64,000 nucleotides of DNA from positions 59,505,648-59,569,647 of the forward strand of contig CM018685.1 in NCBI GenBank assembly GCA_009363875.1, given 5' to 3'. Shown here piece by piece: positions 1-10,543 of the stretch (position 1 is the first letter of the stretch; each line of letters begins with the position of its first letter). Source of the DNA: Mikania micrantha. Taxonomy: Eukaryota; Streptophyta; Magnoliopsida; Asterales; Asteraceae. The notes below the pieces were generated by a model, which worked only from the letters and a program-made list of their open reading frames with translations, searched no databases and was not told the origin of the DNA. The position numbers were made by a program, and so were the translations under genes.

Positions 1-963
1 AGAGCTTTTAACATGATGCGTACCAAGTACGGGGGTTTTGATAAAGTTGGAGTTACATCTGTTGATTGCAAAAACTTCAAAAAGCAATTGAATTTGTTTG
101 TTGGTGAGTATGATGCATATATGGTAGTGAATATGTTGCTTAAGAAGAAGGAGTATGCCACAGATTTCTCTTTTGGGCAGATGGTGATTACACTGGATTT
201 GATATAAAGTATCTTAAGGCAAAAGGAGGAGGATATTTGCAGGTAAGCATTTTTTTTGTTAAACTAATGTGGTACGTGATATAGTAAGTAACATGATATA
301 CGAAGTAGTACGTGATTTGTGTAAATAAAATACAAGTGTGTGTTATTGCATGTATTGTATTGTCAAGAGGATGGCAATGTAACTGTCATGTGTAGTTGCA
401 AGTGTTATGAACAGTATGGCCTATTATGTCGACATTGTTTTTATGTTTTAAGGCTATGTGATGTAAAGGTATTCCCTGAGAAATACATTTCAAGAAGATG
501 GACAAAAGATGTTGTTCCAAATATGTCAAATAGTTACATTATAAACCCACACATTTTGAGTGGAATAGCTCCTGAAGTTGATAATGTGGTACGTGACATA
601 ATGTCTTCCGGTGAATATATTGTTAACAAGTTGGTGAAAGACATGAAAAAGTTGACAACTTTTAGAGATACTTTAAAAGACATAATGGATCAAACTGATG
701 AAGAAACAAGGGATAGGCCCAATGTAAAACAAAAGGATATTGTGTCATCATTTGTTCCTTAACATGAAGAATCAATTGTTAATGTTCGGGTACCATCGGG
801 TATTAGGAACAAAGGGTCTGGTTCGCATAAAAGGTTTAAATCTAAACGTGAACAAGCAATAAGCAGAATAGGTAAGAGAGCTAGAGGTTGTCATAGTTGT
901 GGACAATCGGGACCTAATAGACGTACATGCCCGGCACTTAGAGGAACACAAAAAAATGATTAG
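1..963 (+). pseudogene. FAR1/MULE-type transposase remnant (5' end off window)
   Basis: Residues read from base 13 match the N-terminal part of plant FAR1-related/Mutator transposases (a KYGGFDKVGVTS-type stretch, then EYATDFSF). The frame then shifts near base 180 and continues as DGDYTGFDIKYLKAKGGG to a donor-like CAG/GTAAGC at 240-246. The next coding piece (340-762) has a SWIM-type zinc finger (C-S-C...LLCRHCFYVL). After an in-frame TAA at 760-762, probably a former CAA, the same frame runs on to 963 with basic residues and a CxxC...C zinc-knuckle-like end (CHSCGQSG). The whole DDE catalytic region expected before the SWIM finger is absent. It is therefore a broken, internally deleted transposase gene. 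It might instead be a domesticated FAR1-like gene, but the frameshift and stop argue against that. Confidence 0.75.
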
Positions 964-1777
964 CATGTGTGTTAGGTACTTATTTTGGTATGCATCGAAA
1001 GATATTTTTTGTATTTTTTGAATTATAATTAGTTGGTACGTTATTGTAGTACGTGATTTTTGGTTCATTTTGGGTTATGATAAGTGAACATAGTTATTGA
1101 TTATTTTGTATGATAAATATTAATTGGTACGTGATTTAAGTACGTGATTATTTGGATAGTAATGCATGATACGTTATTTTTTATGATTTGGGAGATTTTG
1201 TATGTGAAAATAGTTAGTGATTATATTATTTGTTATTTTTTTAAAAGATTTTTCATGAAGAAAGATAAGTGATATTAGATAGTTTTTTATTTATATATAT
1301 TTTTAGATTAACATTATATGTAAATAATTTTTTCAGAAGTTATAACTTTTTATGTTTTTTTTTATAAATGTTGTGTTTTAGATGTTTATTAAGTGAGTTT
1401 TATTATAAATAGTATTAAATATTTTTTTACGTATATTTTTCATAATCAGTTGTTTTAACATTTTTTTATAGGAAATTAAATGTAAGTTGTAGGAGGTGAA
1501 TTATTTTATGGGGCATATTTGTTATTATGGACATTGTTAATCAGTTATTATTAAAGTACGTAATTATTATATTTTGTTTAGATTTATTAAGAGATGAGTA
1601 CGTGAATATTTTTGGATGTGTATTGATATAGGTAATAAACGTGTTGGTATATTTTTATTATTGTATATTAAAGTTTCAATTAAACATTATATAAGATAAA
1701 ATTAATAAACAAGTAATGACAAATTTTTGCAAAAGAGAATGATTTATTAAACACCATTAAAATAAAAATAAAACAGA
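964..1777. other. AT-rich spacer with repeated GTACGTGAT words
   Basis: No convincing gene. The stretch is T-rich on the + strand and contains repeated GGTACGTTAT/GTACGTGAT words (about 1035, 1049, 1125, 1140, 1168, 1555, 1596). The same word occurs at 271, 308 and 588. Inverted copies (ATAACGTACC) appear beyond the nested insertion at 37256 and 37374, which ties both flanks to one ancestral element. Confidence 0.5.
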
Positions 1778-2041
1778 TTACATATAGGATTCAAGGAAAT
1801 CAATTTTCAACTTCATTGAACAACGAAGGGCTTTTATGATGTTTGCAATGGTCTGAAGTTGTTGAACATCCGTTTTATCTTCATCTACCATGAACAACAC
1901 GACAAGATCTCGAACGGCATTAGGGGGTAGCTGTAGCAACTGTTTGCTTCGTTCGTCCCTTTTTTTATTGTATTGCTTCATAATCTCTGCAGCGAGTCTT
2001 GATTTTTTGTCATCGGATGGTGATGATGATGATGAAGCCAT
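1778..2041 (-). CDS. Small hypothetical protein, MASSSSS start, 87 aa
   Basis: An intact 87-codon frame on the minus strand. It starts with a serine run followed by a charged Lys/Arg/Asp stretch, then a hydrophobic helix-like segment (LPPNAVRDLVVLFMVDED) and a basic C-terminus. I do not recognise a family. It lies head to head with the + strand gene starting at 2332, which also begins MASSSS, so the pair may be paralogous accessory genes of the MULE-like element. There are A/T-rich stretches downstream on the minus strand suitable for poly(A) signals. Start: the ATG directly follows an A-rich leader. Expression cannot be judged from sequence. Confidence 0.45.
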   Translation of the reverse strand: MASSSSSPSDDKKSRLAAEIMKQYNKKRDERSKQLLQLPPNAVRDLVVLFMVDEDKTDVQQLQTIANIIKALRCSMKLKIDFLESYM

Positions 2042-2331
2042 TTTTTTTTATTGGTTGTAGGGATGTTTGATTACTATGACGAGCCATCTATATTTATAGG
2101 CTGAATGTATTTAATACTAGTAAATAGTCATTAATAGAATCCCACCTGTTCAACTACCGATATTCATGGAACGTATTTATTATAGCACAACAACCGGAAT
2201 ATGAAAATGGACTGTTAATATGCCTTATGTATACGTTTTTTTAGTATATATAGTAACTGCATGCACGAGTGTTGCATATCAAAAAAACAAATCATATAGC
2301 AAACAATTTTTTTTTAAACATTTCGAGCAAA
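2042..2331. promoter_or_regulatory. Shared intergenic region between two divergent small genes
   Basis: The 290 bases between two divergent ATG codons (2041 on minus, 2332 on plus). TATA-like AT tracts are present on both sides (for example TATATTTATAGG near 2090 and AGTATATATAGT near 2243). A bidirectional promoter is inferred from the arrangement only. Confidence 0.35.
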
Positions 2332-3197
2332 ATGGCATCTTCATCAAGCTACAAATACCAGAAGGATGAAAAAGCTATACAAATTCTTGATAAAAGCTTT
2401 TCTGATGAGAAGAAGGATGACAGGATCATGAGGAACTCCATTGGGATGCTGAATGGGCTCCTTATTGCTGACATCAGGTGTGACAATCAGTACCAGACCG
2501 TCCGACAAGTCCGTACGGTGTGTGTACTTTCACCAATTACTGTGTGCAAATACAGTGCGTAAACAGTTGTGTGGCAACAGAACTCAGAAAACAAAGCACA
2601 GTTGTATGTGTTTAAGTGAAAACTTAAATACAGTAAATACACCAACTCAAGAAAAACGACAGTGTACAAGTGAACAACGAAAACAAGTCGGTTGCGATCT
2701 GATATCCATAGATGACAGGAATCAGATGACCGACAAATCAGTATGAAAACAATGTGAAAACAGGAGGTTAGTTGAGTCCATCAGTGAGGAAACATAACTT
2801 AAAATAATATTGCAGTGTCGTTTCAGAATAATGAACTGACTGTATGTTTGCGTGGGTGACGATTCACACAAACATATCTGTGAGTTTAACGTTCTGAAAT
2901 GATGACTGGGAAGTAGAGAACAAAAGTCAGAAAGCCAAACCATCGACGTGTTCGTTCGAATGACGATTCGAACGAATACGCGCGATGGTGACGCGATCTG
3001 ACGAAACGAAAACGAAAACACGACGCGAACGATCATAAATTAATAAAATTAAATAAATAATATTTTACGATTTTGAAACTCATCAAAATGATTTAAATAA
3101 CTTCCTTTTTATTTAAAACATAAGAATTACGCGTAAAGTTCCGGAAACGTGACGAAAATGCGAACCGAGCAACCGAAACGAATCCAAATACACACGA

Positions 3198-3424
3198 GGT
3201 ATTTAAAGCCTACCTTGAGGCATTTAATTCATTTTCATGATCTCCATCCTCTCTCTAACCTTAAAATCCGGCCACCCCTCTCCCACCACCATTATCCACC
3301 TTCAAAGCTTCGTATCTCACTCATTTGTGGACGAAATCGGGCGTTCTTGGTGTCCACGCGAAGCTCTCAACGCCCTCTACATAGAAGTACAACAGATCTG
3401 GAGTTCTAACCGGCCAAATCCGAG
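3198..3424 (+). promoter_or_regulatory. E1 LTR: possible core promoter and first leader exon
   Basis: TATTTAAAG (3200-3208) is followed by a pyrimidine-rich CTCTCTCTAACC tract and ends at CGAG/GTATGA, a donor-like site (GT at 3425). E3 LTRs have a comparable CT tract, telo-box-like AAACCCTAG and GAG/GTAAGA donor (GT at 9049). The arrangement resembles the 5' untranslated exon of a plant gene. The TSS and splicing are inferred, not seen. Confidence 0.4.
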
Positions 3425-3599
3425 GTATGATGCTGAAAGATTCACGAAAAATAGGGTTTTCTCTCACCCTTTCATGCGACCCAAACCCCCCTAATCGGCC
3501 TAAACCTCTCATACATTCATCTTACATCTTCGAGAACAGTTATGGCATCGTGTAGACAACCCTAGTAACAGCCTACTCGACGAAAATGTTGTTGTGCAA

Positions 3600-4110
3600 G
3601 TGCAGGTTCGTAGAGTACATCGGGCGAACCTTGGGTTGAAGAAGATGAGGAAGCCGAACCTTCTTAACCTGGAACCAACCCACGAACCATCCGCATGCAA
3701 GCGAACCTGCATGGCTTGCCAAACCCTAGGGCTGTCATGGCCGAACCCAGCTTCATCACGAACCTTGAGTCATGTCGGCGAACCTTATGCTTAAACACAT
3801 GACCGAACCATCTGACCACCATTTACCGAACCCTATGCCATGCACCGAACCTTCATGGCGACTCACGAACCTCAACAGTGGGAGACGAACCTGTGGGCTG
3901 GCAAACCCTTGCCGAACCTGCTACCAACCACAGCCAACGAACCTTGATGCTTGACTGTCGAACCTATCACATTAGAAGAGCCGAACCCTTGATTTTCAGT
4001 CGAACCCATTGAGAGCCGAACCTAATAAGTAGCCGAGCCTTCCTCCCTACGAACCCATGAACCATCACCGAACCTCTATGATGCCGCCGAACCTATGGAA
4101 GTCACCGAAC
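3600..4110 (+). repeat. GAACC word array in E1 LTR
   Basis: About 26 copies of GAACC, mostly as CGAACC(T/C), in roughly 500 bases with variable spacers. They are not a strict tandem repeat. The array lies in the putative first leader intron (3425-5013). At a similar place E3 has an ATTCGGC/GCCGAAT word array instead. Confidence 0.8.
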
Positions 4111-4189
4111 CTACCCAAAAAGGGTCGCTGCTCTTGTGACCAACCGATTTCAACATCCGTGGAATCTAGGCGGTTAACCCAATCTAATT

Positions 4190-4622
4190 GCCAGCCCACA
4201 TGTTATTCGAATTGAGTAATATAACAGGCCCATCATTGAGTTGTCGGCCCACACTGTTAGGACGGCCCAAGCCAACTTATTCGATTCCCATTACCGGCCC
4301 AGTAGCCTACTTGTCGGCCCAATCAGTTTAAACTCAATAGATGGCCCACGCTTAGGTTCATGGCTCACTCTATTCGGCCCATGTGACTATGTAGCGGCCC
4401 AATCACAAGATAGAACCAGCCCATAAGATCCAAACGGCCCACATACATAATTATCCGGCCCACGTTGACAACTAGGGCCCAAAGCCATACACATTTCGGC
4501 CCAACTTCATTTGAGTTATCCGAGAGATCCCTTTAGGCCCAACAGTTGCAACCCCAATTACCTTCGGCCCATTTTCTTTGTTTCGGCCACTTACATATAT
4601 TCGGCCCAACATGAGGCCCACA
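4190..4622 (+). repeat. GGCCCA word array in E1 LTR
   Basis: Sixteen GGCCCA words in about 400 bases (roughly 4227-4620), nearly all in the same orientation, spaced 13-40 bases, plus several AGCCCA variants. The reverse complement TGGGCC is the plant site II/TCP-type promoter motif, so a dense transcription-factor platform is possible. The count is direct; the function is inference. Confidence 0.8.
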
Positions 4623-5013
4623 AGGTTTAATTATCAATAACACAAAGAAACAAGTGGTAAATGATGATAAACATGGTGTGGGTAAGTTCATACTACCAAA
4701 GTGTTAACACAATTATGAGACGAATGGGGTAATAATGAGACAAGAGCTGGTAGCAATTAATCTACAAGTCTAAGTTTATACTTAGAAACTTCTTTTGTCA
4801 TTACAGTGAATTAAGTGACAATTTAAGATCAATGACTAAACCAGATAACTTAAACCTAGTGGGATAAGTGTTAGCAAGTCTACAACGACTAAGCGAGGCC
4901 GAATGATGACCGAGACACGCGTGTGTTGACCAATCTTAAGGTTAACACCCACATGCACATAAATTAATTACAATCAATACTCATGAGTTACAAACAACTT
5001 GAAATCAATACAG

Positions 5014-5092
5014 GATCTTGAACACAACAACAAGTACAAACAAGAGCGTGTGCATCCTTTATTTAATTTAAGTCAACCACTTCAATCACAAG
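5014..5092 (+). other. E1 LTR: putative internal leader exon
   Basis: Bounded by an acceptor-like AATCAATACAG (ending 5013) and a donor-like AAG/GTGAGTTCA (GT at 5093). E3 has a matching 69-base block (10475-10543) bounded by ACAACTCAG and CAG/GTGAGTTCA. Similar order and size in two diverged LTRs supports a real exon. RNA evidence is not available here. Confidence 0.4.
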
Positions 5093-5526
5093 GTGAGTTC
5101 ATATGCCCCTTTTCTAATCTTTACAGATTTCAAAGCTCGGGGCTGAGAAACATGCTAAACTTTTATTTACTTAAAAGTTTCTTTTAACATATTGCTTATA
5201 TTATGATTTAGATAATAATTGCTTACCTTTATTATCGGTTATCATTACATGCTTGCTTGTCTGATTTTATCATACTTGAAATAGCTAGGATGCTACATGC
5301 TAACCTAGAATCATGACACATTAACACCATAGGATAATGTACGTTACTAAGAATATTACTTACAACTGTGCATTATTCTTACACGATAGAACAACGGGAA
5401 AACCAAGGGATAACATTATGATATTAATTACAAATGACTTGAATGATAACCATGATAACATACTTTCATGATGATGGAATCATTCACCACATTCACTCAA
5501 CATCGAGGTAACAGTTGAGACAATTA

Positions 5527-5554
5527 CTTGTGATATCGAGGAGGATATCGCAAG
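5527..5554 (+). other. 11-bp hairpin in E1 LTR
   Basis: CTTGTGATATC pairs with GATATCGCAAG across a 6-base loop, with one T-G wobble. It lies upstream of the longer hairpin array in the putative second leader intron. Confidence 0.55.
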
Positions 5555-5795
5555 CACGCACTTTTGGGATGGCATTCCCACACATACTATCACAACCTAG
5601 TAAGACTCTATTTAGAGCACATCTTATAACCGTCAGAGGATGCCGGTTACACAACCATAGATCAGTTGGGTAAACCACGAACACTAGTCACTAGGGATTG
5701 GGGTAATCAAATGAAATCACACCGAGCACGAGAGGTGCTATCATTCTAATTTATAACATTCATAAAATCTAGGGAACGTATTTCATTCCAATAGA

Positions 5796-6390
5796 TATCG
5801 TGGGAGGATATCTTACACACCGAGCTGATTAGAAATGATAGCTACTGAGACTATCATGTCTCAAGCTAGGGATCATGGGTAGAACATTTCACATACCGGG
5901 CTGGTTAGGGACGACAGCTACTGGGACTATTATGTCCCAATCTAGATATCGAGTATGATATCTTACATACATGACTGGTTAATACTGACAGTCACAGAGA
6001 CTACTAGGTCTCGCTCTAGATATCGAGTATGATATCTTACACGCCGGGCTAATCCGTAAGGAATAGCTAACAGAGACAATTATGTCTCTTTATTCAATTG
6101 TTTGGGTATTTTACACGCCGGTCTAATCGGTAATGATTAGCTACAGAAACTATTAAGTTTCGCTCTAGATATCGAGTATGATATCTTACACGCCAGGCTA
6201 ATCCGTAAGGAGTAGCTAACAGAGACGTTTACGTATCTTACTTTATTTATTGGGTTATTACACATGCCGGGCTAATCCGTAAGGAATAGCTAACAGAGAT
6301 CATTAAATCTCTGTATTCAATTATTGGTTTATCTTACATGCCGGGCAATTCCGTAAGGAATGGCTAACAGAGATAATTACGTCTTTCTTT
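5796..6390 (+). repeat. Imperfect tandem array with eight covarying hairpins, E1 LTR
   Basis: About eight imperfect units of 65-90 bases, each with words such as GATATCTTACACGCCGGGCT and a 5-bp stem/6-base loop hairpin. Hairpins lie at 5847-5862, 5923-5938, 5997-6012, 6073-6088, 6146-6161, 6222-6237, 6296-6311 and 6370-6385. Stem pairs are GAGAC/GTCTC, GGGAC/GTCCC, GAAAC/GTTTC and GAGAT/ATCTC: both arms change together. One unit (GAGAC/GTATC) has a mismatch and the last uses wobble pairs. Several units have partial outer pairing of TAGCT with AGCTA. The pattern indicates conserved structure rather than conserved sequence. Confidence 0.8.
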
Positions 6391-6693
6391 TTTCATTGTT
6401 GGGATAATCATACCGGGGAAATCATGGGTGGAAAGACATGGATATCCATCGTTGTATTACAGGTAGTGTTAAATTCAGTTGAGCATGTGGTGGGATGGCG
6501 TCTGGGCTTGACCCTTTCGTATGCCCTATATATAAGCATGCTTGGCTGGATGAGACATTATCTGTAAATATAACCATGGAGAGGACATTGTGTGAAAAAT
6601 TGTGAATATGACTGACATAAATTCAATGGTTTTCAATTACTAAACTTATGAACTCACCAACCTAGTGTTGACTTTGTTTAAATGCATGTTTTC

Positions 6694-8157
6694 TGTCACA
6701 CCCCGAGAAACCCCGTCCCTCTCCGGGGCGCGAGCGTCGGCAGATTGTCAGGATCGCAGTCTCCGGTCACACAACATGCGAGACCTATATGTCTGGTTAT
6801 GTACGTACATCCAAGAATTTGGATAAAACAGTTTAGTAATATCAGAGTTGCGGAAGTAAAGTATAAGTTATCCAAAACAAATTTAAAATTTACGATCAGC
6901 GGAAACATTCATAAAACGGTTTTCAAAGAAAACATACGATTTCAGTTTGCGTAAACGTTAAAAGGTGTTTAGTATTACATAACATGTCAAATAGATATAT
7001 GTTCTCAAAATATACTAAGACATTTAAGCAGATGCATGCGACTCCAGCCTAGCATCCTAATCCTTGTGAGCGTGTCTTAGTTACCTGAGAAAACATGCGG
7101 GTAAAAGAGTCAACACAAAGGTTGGTGAGAGCACAGGTTTATCATAAGCAGCAAACATCCAATGTTTACAGTAAGAGTTGTTATTTATGTATCATTACAA
7201 TGCAGTATCGATTGATAGCTAGTCAATACAGTTATATTATATGCGGGGTCGTACCGAAGCTGACAGTTGTGCCTCCCGCCATGTCCATCACAAGACAATG
7301 GCAAAGTGTTGGTCAATATTGCACCCATTCTGACCTCAAGTCGGGTTGGCCTCCCAGGCGCGATGGGTGGGGCTTGTCAGGCCCAAATAGTACTATTCAA
7401 GATTACCACGCTAGGCGCTACGCGCTACTAACGGTCCGTGGAGTATCGCGAGGACTTTTAGTTGTGATGTGGTTCCCACATATACATATAGTGATAAAGC
7501 ATGTCCATACATAAATGGAATAAGTTGTTTTCCAAAAACAGTTTATCATGCAATGTTTTCTCCCCCAAAGGTAGAAAAAGTAAAAAGGGGACGTGAACTC
7601 ACCTGATTAGCAGTTCCGGTGTGTTTGTGTGTTCGCGTCTGCGAATGCTAGCAATCCCGCTAGTAGGCACCTATAACCATATAGGTGTGAGTATGTGTTT
7701 TGTGATGTGTTGTATCCCATACAACTCCAAGTGTCGGTGTGCCCAACCGAGTGTTTTGTGGTGTGTTGTATCCCATACAACTCCAAGTGTCGGTGTGCCC
7801 AACCGAGTGTTTTGCATGACAAGGATTAATCAAACTAATCATTTACATAGTCATAATCAAATGGTTTAAACCATTATAACCATTATTATGATCCCATGCA
7901 AACCGGGCATTACAACGGCACAAAACAAGGATTTACCCGTTAACAGTTTGAGTTTGTCATTCAAAATCAATCCTAGCCATCATCTAGGCAATAATCAACA
8001 ATCCTAACTGTATCATTACGTTCAAAACTAAGATTTAATCATTCATAATCAAACCAGAAGGTTTAAAATGAACCATTACCTAATCTGAAGAAGTTCTGCG
8101 GATAGAAAGATGATCAGAACTCGTTTTAACGCTTCTGGATGCGATCTAAACGTCGTG
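6694..8157 (-). repeat. E2 3' LTR, truncated by E3
   Basis: Matches 33956-35420 almost base for base and stops at GTCGTG (8152-8157), where E3 begins with TGTAACATC. The missing part corresponds to 35421-36186. It includes a twice-repeated 60-base segment (GTGTTGTATCCCATACAACT, near 7703-7810) that is also in the other copy. Confidence 0.85.
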
Positions 8158-8879
8158 TGTAACATCAGTGCCGGAAACGTCACCGGAACAGTGATCGTAA
8201 ACAGTACGTGAACAGTAACCATGTACAAATCTTATATAATTCAGTGTATTTCATATTCATATCGAGTTTCAGTATCATTTCATATTATCAAAACAGTGAA
8301 TTCACAGTCATTTCAGAGAAATCAGTTCAGAACAATGGTTCTTGAGTCAGATAATTATCTGGCAACACAGAATCATCATGTGATTTATTTGTTAGGATCT
8401 TATTATGTATAAACGTATGTGAGGCCTTACAGGACAAAACAACACGAATATCGTTAGGTGAATGCTAAACCGACAGGTTATTCGTATAGGTGACGATCTG
8501 TACGAATAAACTTGAAAGTTTAACGTTCTGAATGATATTCAATAATTAGAAAACAAGATTGAAAAGTGTAGTTATCGCCGTGTTTGGTCGGGTGACGATT
8601 CGAACAAATACGCGCGATGACCGCGCGATTCGATTTAAACGTTAAATGAATATTTTGTAAATTAAATAATTAAAAGATATTTAGTTAATTTATTAGGAAT
8701 CACAATCTAAAATAAATTTTATAATCCTATTTTAAAACCGAGTCGTTTCGTAACGAAAACGACGCAAAACCGACGTTTCTACGTGAAACCACGCGAAACC
8801 AAACGAACCCGAACATACCCGCACTATTGTGAGGCTTTAATGAGGGCATTTACTCCCTCATCTTCCCCCACCAACCAGA

Positions 8880-9048
8880 TCTAACACCATCATCGTCACT
8901 TTCTCTCTCTTCTCTCTCTCTCTAGAAACCCTAGCTTGAACTCAACCATTTCTTCACCAAATCGTGTGATTTTGGTGCCTAAACGACCACATCAACACGT
9001 AGAACCCAAAAGTACAGAGGATCTGAGCTTTAAACCGCTCGATTTGAG
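8880..9048 (+). promoter_or_regulatory. E3 LTR1: possible first leader exon
   Basis: A CT-repeat tract with a telo-box-like AAACCCTAG is followed by GC-moderate sequence ending GATTTGAG/GTAAGA. This is typical of plant 5' untranslated exons with a strong donor. The equivalent region in E1 ends CGAG/GTATGA. Copies at +7,629 and +15,258 carry a C-to-T change inside the telo-box-like word. The transcription start is not defined. Confidence 0.4.
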
Positions 9049-9239
9049 GTAAGAATCAGTTTTGTATTGCGATTTTTAGGGTTTCTAACCCTTAGGTTCG
9101 CACCACATCCAAGCCGGTTCTATGCCAAGAAACTTTAGGGAATCACTCACTCATACACTAGAATTATGTAGGGTCAAGCTTCGGTTCAATATCCAGTTAT
9201 TCTAATCGAAAACCTTGGCTGTTATGGCATCCGTTTGAC

Positions 9240-9710
9240 AGGCCGAATGGCCACATGACCAGCCCGCCGAATGAGGATAGATCCTCATTCGCCGAAAGGG
9301 TAACTTCACTCATTCGTCGAATGAACAACCCCCTTCACATGTCCAGTCATTCGCCGAATGGATAGGGGTTTCCTTCGGCAGTAGTCTCATTCGGCCGATA
9401 TTCCAGTCGACCCAGGTTCATTCGCCACTTGGTTCAATCGGCCAGGCCCTTGTCGCCACTAGCTATTCGATCGGCCAAGTAGTCTGGTTAATCGGCAGCC
9501 CTTCATTCGGCGAATGATTCCACTCAATCGGTTCTGCCATTCGCCCCTCCCTCCACCCGAATCAAGGACCATTCGACTATAGTCAATCGGCCTACTACAT
9601 TCGCCCCTAGGCCTCATTCGACAAGGCTCACATTCGGCCATTGTTATTCGGCCAAGATGATCTTCTTCGGCCAGAATCTAGTCGGCCTCTAATCGATCAA
9701 GGTTTGAATC
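9240..9710 (+). repeat. ATTCGGC/GCCGAAT word array in E3 LTR1
   Basis: Dozens of ATTCG, CGAAT, TCGGCC and CATTCGCC words in both orientations within 470 bases, giving many short inverted matches. It occupies a position comparable to the GAACC and GGCCCA arrays in E1. It is present unchanged in LTR2 (16869-17340) and LTR3 (24498-24970). Confidence 0.75.
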
Positions 9711-9720
9711 GAAGTTAGTT

Positions 9721-9738
9721 GTTCATGCATGCATGAAC
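9721..9738. promoter_or_regulatory. 18-bp perfect palindrome with RY motif
   Basis: GTTCATGCATGCATGAAC is its own reverse complement. It contains CATGCATG, the RY element recognised by plant B3-domain factors of the ABI3/FUS3 type. A second CATGCATG follows near 9754. Both are repeated in LTR2 and LTR3. A regulatory role is inference. Confidence 0.5.
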
Positions 9739-10474
9739 CTTGTATGTAGTATGCATGCATGGAGAGAGAATAACCTACTAGGTTTTAATACCAAGAATTC
9801 TAAACAATATTGAGGAAAGCATGGATTAGAGTTTGAGATAACAATAATTTTCTTAAACTTTATTATCAGTAAAACATGGATTTGAACATTATTATGTGTT
9901 TGACATATTTGAGAAATCACGAAGAGTAAAACAATAAGCAAAGGATAAGCGTGTTAATGTAACTATTAGCACCTAATCCTTAGGAATTTCGTAAGGACAT
10001 ATAACTAGTCTAGACGATTCATTCGAATTATCTAGTACGAGTTATTCAAAGGATCATGGGACGATCAAAGTCTTATAAATGGGTCAAGGATGGCCCAATG
10101 GGCTTAATATAAGCCCATCATATGTAAACATTTTTCCACTTAAATTAATTATGTTTTTAATAAAAGAAGTTAAATTGTAAACTTTATTAAATTAGAATAA
10201 ATGATTTCTAAATAAAAGTTTAACTTGAAAAATAAAATTAACTTAAAAATGTGTTAAATAAAAGACTTGTGAGTAATTAAAATGAACCCTGATTATCTAG
10301 GGTTTAGTAGTTAATAATATGAGAACATGGGTTAATAATGGGTAATAAGTTAGATCAGTTAGATAGAAACACACTAGTAATTTAGGACACTTAGTTGCAC
10401 ACCCAGACCAAACCTTAGACACGACGACTACTATACATACTTATCGTATTCGAAATCCTCTTAAAACAACTCAG

Positions 10475-10543
10475 GTACTGAAGATACTTAAGCTACAACC
10501 AACGAGCGCGCATTTTGTGGTAATTCTATTCAGAGCAACACAG
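10475..10543 (+). other. E3 LTR1: putative internal leader exon
   Basis: A 69-base block between acceptor-like ACAACTCAG (ends 10474) and donor-like ACACAG/GTGAGTTCA (GT at 10544). A matching block exists in E1 (5014-5092). The next acceptor candidate is CTTCTCAG ending at 11888. Confidence 0.4.

Noticed and set aside
7095..7514. 139-codon open frame, also at 34358-34777
   Set aside because: It lies inside the E2 LTR on the antisense strand, has no recognisable domain, and its repetition follows from the LTR pair.
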